Positions 7,044 to 11,331 of a DNA stretch of 11,331 bases are shown here, one piece after another. A model generated the notes under the pieces. The model did no database searches. It had not been told where the DNA came from and was given only the letters and a program-made list of their open reading frames with translations. Both the position numbers and the translations under genes were made by a program. The DNA lies in contig JAFAFL010000141.1 of the NCBI GenBank assembly GCA_023423535.1, forward strand, positions 1-11,331, read 5' to 3'. Source of the stretch: Pseudomonadota bacterium. Its GTDB lineage: Bacteria > Myxococcota > Myxococcia > Myxococcales > Myxococcaceae. Each line of letters opens with the position of its first letter. Positions within the stretch are counted from its first letter, which is position 1.

Positions 7044-8087
7044 TCAGAGCCAGCGGCGTGCCCACCAACCGATCAGTTGGGTAACCGGCGAGTGCCATGG
7101 CCTGCGCCGCGACCAGTCTTCGGTGACTTCGGCAGCGTCGTCCAGGTCCAGTAGAAACTGGCCGGCAAGCTGTCCATTCAGCGCCGGTCCGTGTTCGAAC
7201 AGATTGAGCTCATCGTTGACGAAGAAGCTGCGGTAATCGAAGTTCGCCGTACCCACCGTCGCCCAGTCGTCATCCACCAAAACCGTCTTGGCATGGAGGA
7301 CGCGGGACTGGTACTCCCAGATCCGTACGCCCGCCGCCCGCAAGCTGCCATAGGCGGCGCGCGCGGCCCACTGGGCGATGGGAACGTCGCTCTTGCCCGG
7401 CACCAGCAAGCGCACGTCCAGGCCTCGCCTGGCAGCGTCGCGCAGCGCCGCTTGGCTGTGCTGGTCGGGGACGAAGTAGGGAGTGGTCAGCCAGATCCGG
7501 TGACGCGCTGCACGGAACGCATCGGTGAATTCGCAGTGCAATACGTGCCGGCAGCGGCGGTTGCTGTTGGGCACCAGCTGCCGGCCGGAGTGCGTTACCG
7601 GTGGCCAGGGCGCGCGCGGGTAGGCATCGAAGTGGCGGATGGCATCCTGCACGAGTTCACACTCGAACCGCAGGTGGGTGTCGCGCCACCGGCCGGGGCC
7701 GACGGCGGCGGCCGAACTGTCCCGATGAATGTTGAAGCCGCCCAGATAGGCGGCCGTGTCGTCCACGACCAGCAGTTTGCGGTGGTTGCGCCGATGGTAC
7801 GCCAACGGCCGCCTCCACGACCAGGGGCGGCTCCAGTGCAGTTGGACCCCGGCGGAGCGCAACGCGGCAAGCCGGGCACTGGAAAGCATGCCCCAGGAGC
7901 CGACGGCATCGATGCGCAATCGGACCAGTATTCCGCGCGCGGCCGCACTGGCCAGGAGATCGAGGATCGGTTCTCCGGCCTCATCGTCCGCGAAGATGTA
8001 GGACTCCAGACGGATGGTGGAACGGGCCGCCGCGATATCCGCGCGCAGATCGGCGTAGAGGGCGTCACCCTCGATGTAATGTCGCAT
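7044..8087 (-). CDS. Cardiolipin synthase B-like phospholipase D family protein
   Basis: This encodes 347 aa with both HKD motifs of the phospholipase D superfamily: HRKLLVVDD (His102, Lys104, Asp109) followed by GGFNI, and HAKTVLVDDD (His265, Lys267, Asp272) followed by GTANFD. TTPYFVPD (201-208) and RLRIDAVGS (56-64) are typical of ClsB-type synthases. These join phosphatidylglycerol with another phospholipid or alcohol to make cardiolipin at the inner membrane. No membrane helix is present, as in ClsB, but the protein starts right at the domain and is shorter than the 413-aa E. coli ClsB. An in-frame TGA two codons upstream of the ATG prevents a longer start. There is no good ribosome binding site of its own; its start overlaps the small upstream gene by 23 bases, so translation is probably coupled. 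A phosphatidyltransferase with another alcohol substrate is the alternative. Confidence 0.92.
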   Translation of the reverse strand: MRHYIEGDALYADLRADIAAARSTIRLESYIFADDEAGEPILDLLASAAARGILVRLRIDAVGSWGMLSSARLAALRSAGVQLHWSRPWSWRRPLAYHRRNHRKLLVVDDTAAYLGGFNIHRDSSAAAVGPGRWRDTHLRFECELVQDAIRHFDAYPRAPWPPVTHSGRQLVPNSNRRCRHVLHCEFTDAFRAARHRIWLTTPYFVPDQHSQAALRDAARRGLDVRLLVPGKSDVPIAQWAARAAYGSLRAAGVRIWEYQSRVLHAKTVLVDDDWATVGTANFDYRSFFVNDELNLFEHGPALNGQLAGQFLLDLDDAAEVTEDWSRRRPWHSPVTQLIGWWARRWL

Positions 8088-8286
8088 CGCTCAGGGCGCG
8101 GACGGACGCGACGAGGCGACCGCGATTGCCGTTCTCTTCGGTTTCTCCGATTTCGCCGATGACTGTCCGGCCCTCCTGGGGAGGAAACCAATCCGCTACA
8201 GATCCGCCATCGTTCTCCCACCGGCTGATCGCCTCTTGGCGCATTCGTGCACGCACGGATGCGGCGTTCCTGTCCTCGCGCTGCAT
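8065..8286 (-). CDS. Small 73-aa protein, possibly DUF2934-like, coupled to the PLD gene
   Basis: This encodes 73 aa. On the minus strand AGAGGAG lies 7 bases before the ATG at 8286, a better site than that of the PLD gene, whose start it overlaps by 23 bases in another frame. The N-terminal third (VRARMRQEAISRWENDGG, residues 11-28) looks like the short helix seen in DUF2934-type small proteins, with their RARAYELWExxGxP pattern; this is a visual resemblance only. The rest is charged and low in hydrophobic residues (a GEIGETEENGNRGR segment), so probably flexible. No signal peptide or membrane helix is seen. It may be a regulator or simply a leader that carries ribosomes to the PLD start. 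The function is unknown. Confidence 0.55.
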   Translation of the reverse strand: MQREDRNAASVRARMRQEAISRWENDGGSVADWFPPQEGRTVIGEIGETEENGNRGRLVASVRALSDATLHRG

Positions 8287-8379
8287 GCCTTGACTCCTCT
8301 TCTGCTTCTGGGATTCCGTCTAATCCGCGGCCAGCTTGTGGAGCGCCAGTTGTCGCGCCGATACCGGGCTCACGCCGCG

Positions 8380-9290
8380 TTATTCGATCGCGGTCGCCTC
8401 CTCTTCGGTCGCAAGGCAGCGGTCCTCGATCTGGGTGGTCGAGAAGTATATTTGGAATCGCTCGCGCAGGAGGCCGCTCACCTCCCGCAGCACGCGGTCG
8501 CCTTCCGCCATGCTGCGCACCCTGACATGGCTTGAGAAAACATTGACGCCCGACGTCAGGCTCCATGCGTGGACGTGGTGGACGTCGGTGACGCCCTCCA
8601 GTTCACGAATCGCGGCGATCGCGGCGTGCAGATCGAGATCCTGGGGCGTGCCTTGCAGGAGGATGTGGAGAGCGTCTTTCGTGATCCCCATGACGCCCAC
8701 AGGAGCACTACTCCGAACGCCATCCCCAGCAGCGGGTCGATCGCCAGGAAGCCCGTGAAGCGGATCACCAGGGCGGACACGATGATCAGGAAGCTGCCGA
8801 CGAAAGTCTGGAGGATATGCCAATAGGCGCCGCGGAGGTTCAAGTCGGCCTTCTGTCGCTCGTAGAGCAGCCAGAGTGCGACCAATTCCGTAGCGATGCC
8901 CCCGGCCGCGGCGATCAGCATGGGCGTCGTCGGCAGATCGATGGGCTCCCTCAGCCGCATCGCGCCCATCCCGAAGACGAACAGGGCCATGATCGCGAGC
9001 TACAGGCCGTTGAATAGGGCGCCCAGTATCTCTGCGCGCACATAACCGAATGTCCGGGCGGGGCTGGATTTGCGCTCCCCGAGCTGTAGCGCGACCAAGG
9101 CGATGAGGACGCCGCCGACAGCGGAGAAGGTGTGGAAAGCGTCGGAAGTGACCGCGACGGAGCCCGTCCAGAGCCCGATCCCCAGTTCAATCACGAAGTA
9201 GACGCCGGTCAGCCAGCCCGAAATGGCCAGCGCTCGCTTGTCGGTCGTCGCAGGCGTGTGCCCCGAATGACCAGACCCGGGTTTAGCCAT
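8380..9290 (-). pseudogene. Cation diffusion facilitator (CzcD-like) transporter, broken by a TAG and a frameshift
   Basis: Joined across two lesions, this gives a complete CDF protein of about 300 aa: a His-containing N-terminus (MAKPGSGHSGHTPATT), six hydrophobic helices with TFGYVRAEILGALFNG after TM2, and a cytoplasmic C-domain (DALHILLQGTP, VTDVHHVHAWSLTSG). CDF proteins export Zn, Co or Cd in exchange for protons. Lesion one is an in-frame TAG (9000-9002) between FNGL and LAIMALFVF. Lesion two is a one-base loss in the C-run at 8686-8689, where WASWG should continue as ITKDALHI but shifts frame. The usual TM2 and TM5 HxxxD metal motifs read HTFSA and HILQT, so the typical Asp is absent at both. 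I prefer the ATG at 9290 because a TATAAT at 9325-9330 would put the transcript start near 9318. Sequencing error could explain either lesion, less easily both. Confidence 0.85.
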
Positions 9291-9324
9291 CGTCGGGCTC
9301 TTTGGGAGCAGGGCCAGCATCGCT

Positions 9325-9361
9325 ATTATACCTTGGGACGCTCTTGCGGCAGGACTACAAG
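9325..9361 (-). promoter_or_regulatory. Candidate promoter of the CDF gene with an imperfect dyad
   Basis: On the minus strand a perfect TATAAT (9330-9325) lies 34 bases before the preferred CDF start. No good -35 hexamer sits 16-18 bases further upstream. Instead an imperfect dyad, CTTG-N11-CAAG (9361-9343), covers the -35 zone, as an activator or repressor site might. The hexamer is seen directly; its promoter role is inferred. Confidence 0.35.
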
Positions 9362-9418
9362 TACACCGGCCAACCTTCGCCAGGCGGACTCATCCAGCAA
9401 GACCGTGCCTGACATCTG

Positions 9419-9905
9419 CTATCTCGGCCCCTTGCCGACCGTGATTCCGCCGGGACCGGATCCCACCGGAATGGTGCGCGCCGCGCGAGGGGTTTCGGGG
9501 TCGATCTCCGAAACAATGTCGGCGAAACTGTTGACGACGAAGACCCTGTGGCCGCTGTGCTGACGGCGACTCCATGAGCACCCGCCAAGATGATGATCTC
9601 AGGGATCACCTTCTGAGTCGTGGTGTCGATGACCGACACGGGGTTGGCGGGCGACTCTTCCGTTCCCTGATTGACGACGTAGAACTCACGTCCGTTGGGC
9701 AGAGCGAAAAGTTGGATCAGGCGGGGCCCCAACGGGACTTTGGTGATGACGCGCCGGCCTGGGGTGTCGGTCACGGCTACGCTGTTCTCGTCGCGCAGGG
9801 AAACGTAGCATTGGCGTCCATCCGGGGTGAAGCCGACCTGGACCGGAGCCTTGCCGACGGGCACGCGCGCGACCTCTGTCAAGTCTTGTTCGCGCGGGGC
9901 TGCGG
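9419..9905 (-). pseudogene. YVTN beta-propeller repeat protein, C-terminal fragment with a frameshift
   Basis: About 160 codons survive, roughly three blades of a YVTN-type propeller. The visible repeats are VPVGKAPVQVGFTPDGRQCYVS, VPLGPRLIQLFALPNGREFYVVN and, after a shift, VFVVNSFADIVSEID with the end TIPVGSGPGGITVGKGPR then TAG (9421-9419). Each has the family's pattern of a xPxG turn, a TPDG-like turn and a YVxN strand. One base is missing near 9560, where GAHGVAVS must change frame to reach SGHRVFVVN. The 5' part, including any signal peptide, is gone: the reading beyond about 9905 becomes an Arg-rich antisense of another gene. Intact relatives are usually periplasmic or surface proteins of 300-400 aa, often of unknown function. 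It sits upstream of the CDF gene on the same strand, 128 bases away, so the two may once have been neighbours in a metal-related locus. Confidence 0.8.
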
Positions 9906-10620
9906 TGGCTTGACGACGTCGCGTGCTGGGGCGAAGGCAGCCCCGGCTACTACCACCACATCGTGGAAGCGGTGAAGATCGCCTTCGCCGATCGCGACGA
10001 ATGGCTGAGCGATTCGAGCTTCGTCGACATCTCACTGCAGAAGCTGCTGTCGAAGCATTACGCCGACGAGCGCCGCGCGCTGATCGATCCTGCGCGTGCG
10101 CTACCGATCGGCGGGGTCGAGCCGGGCCTGCGCTGCGGTCCCGCTGCCGACCGCCGGCCAGCTGACGGCGACACCGTCTATTTCTGCGCCACCGACGGCG
10201 ACGGCCTTGTGGTGTCGAACGTTCAGTTGATCTACCACGATTTCGGCTCGGCCGTGTCGCCGGCGACACCGGCGTGCTGATGCAGAACCGCGGCAGCTTT
10301 TTCTCGCGCGACGACCGCCACCCGCACCGGCTCGAGCCTTGCAAGACCCTCTTTCCACGCCATCATCCCGGCCATGCTGCTCAGGGACGGTGCGTCGGTG
10401 ATGGCCTGCGGCACCAACGGTGGCGAAGGCCAGCCGCAGACCCAGGCGGGCCCTGCCCACACGGATGATCGACCTCGGCTTCCACGAGCAGCACGCCATC
10501 GAGGCCCCGCGCTGGGAGGGCTCGCTGGGCCACGCCCAAACGATCCGGTTCGACCGCCGCACCGGCTTCTTCGAAGGCGGTGCCGACTCGCGCGGGGATG
10601 GGTCGGCGATGAAGTTCTGA
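9906..10620 (+). pseudogene. Gamma-glutamyltransferase family protein, degraded C-terminal fragment
   Basis: Pieces in three frames line up with the second half of a gamma-glutamyltransferase (YwrD-like branch). The first (frame of 9963) reads GEGSPGYYHHIVEAVKIAFADRD and then GDTVYFCATDGDGLVVS, which includes the position of the autocatalytic Thr (codon 10173-10175), and IYHDFGSA. Near 10258 the frame changes to give GVLMQNRGSFFS. Near 10350 it changes again to give FHAIIPAMLLRDG and CGTNGGEGQPQTQ. Near 10440 it changes a third time to TRMIDLGFHEQHAIEAPRW, which jumps to GHAQTIRFDRRTGFFEGGAD, so about 50 residues seem deleted. It ends at TGA 10618-10620. The N-terminal half is missing; homology starts abruptly beside the 5'-truncated YVTN fragment. 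Such enzymes cleave gamma-glutamyl amide bonds of glutathione and related compounds. This copy cannot be functional. Confidence 0.85.
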
Positions 10621-10697
10621 CCAGGCGCGTCAGACCGTCAGGTTGATCCATCTCGCCACTGATGCATCATTGCATCTGCATCCAGGAAGGCAGACCC
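10621..10697 (+). promoter_or_regulatory. Upstream region of the P1B ATPase gene with a palindrome
   Basis: This 77-base gap ends with AGGAAGG (10684-10690), 7 bases before the ATG, a good ribosome binding site. It holds a perfect 10-base palindrome, TGATGCATCA (10660-10669), followed by two further GCAT repeats (near 10672 and 10678). TTGATC (10643-10648) could be a -35 box, but no strong -10 follows. The palindrome might be an operator; this is not proven. Confidence 0.3.
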
Positions 10698-11331
10698 ATG
10701 GCGCAACACACTCATCATCAAGATCATCAGGCGCATGGCGAGCAACCGCCGCATCCCCCCAAAGGTGCCGATGGCGACGTCCATGCCGGGCACGACAAGC
10801 ATGCCGGCCACAGCGTGGCGAGCTTCCGCGACAAGTTCTGGCTCACGCTGCTGCTGACCATCCCCACGCTGATCTGGAGCGGGATGATCCAGCATTGGTT
10901 CGACTACACCGCACCCCAGTTCCCGGGGTCGGCGTACATCCCGGCGGTGTTCGGCACGATCGTGTATTTCTACGGCGGCTGGCCGTTCCTCCGCGGCGGA
11001 TACCACGAGCTGAGAAATCGCCTGCCGGGCATGATGACGCTGATCTCGCTTGCGATCACCGTTGCCTTCCTTTACAGCGCGCTGGTCACGCTCGGCGTTG
11101 TCGAGGGCTTGGACCTGTGGTGGGAGCTGGCGACGCTGGTGGCGATCATGTTGCTCGGCCACTGGATCGAGATGCGTTCGATCAACCAGGCACAGGGCGC
11201 TCTCAAGGAACTCGCGAAGCTGCTGCCTGATATGGCGGTGCGGTTGGATGAGGCCGGTACCGCGAAGGAAGTCCCTGTCGCGGAACTGAAGCGCGGCGAC
11301 CTGCTGCTCATCAGGCCCGGCGCGAGCATTC
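10698..11331 (+). CDS. CopB-type P1B heavy-metal-translocating ATPase, N-terminal part (3' end outside window)
   Basis: 211 codons are visible. The first 38 residues are very rich in His (for example HTHHQDHQAH and HAGHDKHAGH) with no CxxC metal-binding domain, the pattern of CopB-like P1B-3 ATPases. Four hydrophobic segments follow (about 45-63, 79-97, 111-133 and 142-157), including YFYGGWPFLRGGYHELRNR and MMTLISLAITVAF, both typical of the family. The GHWIEMRSINQAQGALKELAKLLPD block leads into the actuator domain (VPVAELKRGDLLLIRPGASI), where the window ends. The CPx motif, the DKTG phosphorylation site and the ATP domain lie beyond it, so metal specificity (Cu+, Cu2+ or Ag+) cannot be read. 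The start has AGGAAGG at a 7-base spacing. Such pumps export metal from the cytosol across the inner membrane. The gene is intact as far as seen, unlike the three before it. Confidence 0.93.
   Translation, partial: MAQHTHHQDHQAHGEQPPHPPKGADGDVHAGHDKHAGHSVASFRDKFWLTLLLTIPTLIWSGMIQHWFDYTAPQFPGSAYIPAVFGTIVYFYGGWPFLRGGYHELRNRLPGMMTLISLAITVAFLYSALVTLGVVEGLDLWWELATLVAIMLLGHWIEMRSINQAQGALKELAKLLPDMAVRLDEAGTAKEVPVAELKRGDLLLIRPGASI

Noticed and set aside
6712..7098. Minus-strand 128-aa frame in the gap after the PLD gene
   Set aside because: It overlaps the end of the PLD gene, has no ribosome binding site and no recognisable domain.
7191..8162. Plus-strand 323-aa frame opposite the PLD gene
   Set aside because: The minus strand encodes both HKD motifs here; the plus frame is a GC-driven shadow.
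9000..9002. Programmed readthrough or recoding of the TAG in the CDF gene
   Set aside because: No recoding signal is known for this family, and a second lesion downstream makes the gene non-functional anyway.
9355..10344. A single 329-aa minus-strand protein spanning the YVTN fragment and beyond
   Set aside because: Only the middle part (about 9560-9905) has propeller repeats; its first half is the antisense of the gamma-glutamyltransferase relic and its end is off-frame after the frameshift.

Overview
The window is GC-rich bacterial DNA. Its gene content (an ABC1/UbiB-family kinase, a cyclopropane-fatty-acid synthase, a P1B-type metal ATPase, a CDF transporter) and tight gene packing suggest a proteobacterium, possibly of the Xanthomonadales. 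That placement is an inference from style and content, not proven. No rRNA, tRNA, CRISPR array or intact insertion sequence was seen.

Region 1 (1-5247, + strand) is one compact, intact gene run: the C-terminal part of an ABC1/UbiB kinase, a secreted 160-aa protein, an alpha/beta hydrolase, an MFS transporter, a cyclopropane-fatty-acyl-phospholipid synthase and a DUF6629-type membrane protein. From the secreted protein to the synthase, the stop and start codons overlap or nearly touch, so these genes are probably co-transcribed and translationally coupled. A joint role in envelope lipid modification or export is plausible but inferred.

Region 2 (5248-8286) starts with a 300-base gap and a gene for an archaeal-type (type II) glyceraldehyde-3-phosphate dehydrogenase, visibly less GC-biased than region 1 and a candidate for horizontal acquisition. 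A non-coding stretch of about 440 bases follows, with a double hairpin near its end. Then, on the - strand, come a ClsB-like phospholipase-D/cardiolipin synthase gene and, 23 bases overlapping its start, a small 73-aa gene with the better ribosome binding site.

Region 3 (8380-10620) is a graveyard. It holds a CDF cation transporter gene broken by an in-frame TAG and a frameshift, the C-terminal part of a YVTN beta-propeller gene with a frameshift (both - strand), and the C-terminal part of a gamma-glutamyltransferase gene (+ strand) with three frameshifts and an internal deletion. The last two lack their 5' ends and meet head to head near 9905, which marks a rearrangement breakpoint.

Region 4 (10698-end) is the intact start of a His-rich CopB-type P1B metal-transporting ATPase that runs out of the window. 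With the dead CDF gene it suggests the remains of a metal-resistance island. I found no clearly new multi-gene defence or biosynthetic system. The most notable items are the archaeal-type GAPDH, the head-to-head scar, the CDF relic with altered metal-site motifs, and the coupled small ORF before the PLD gene.
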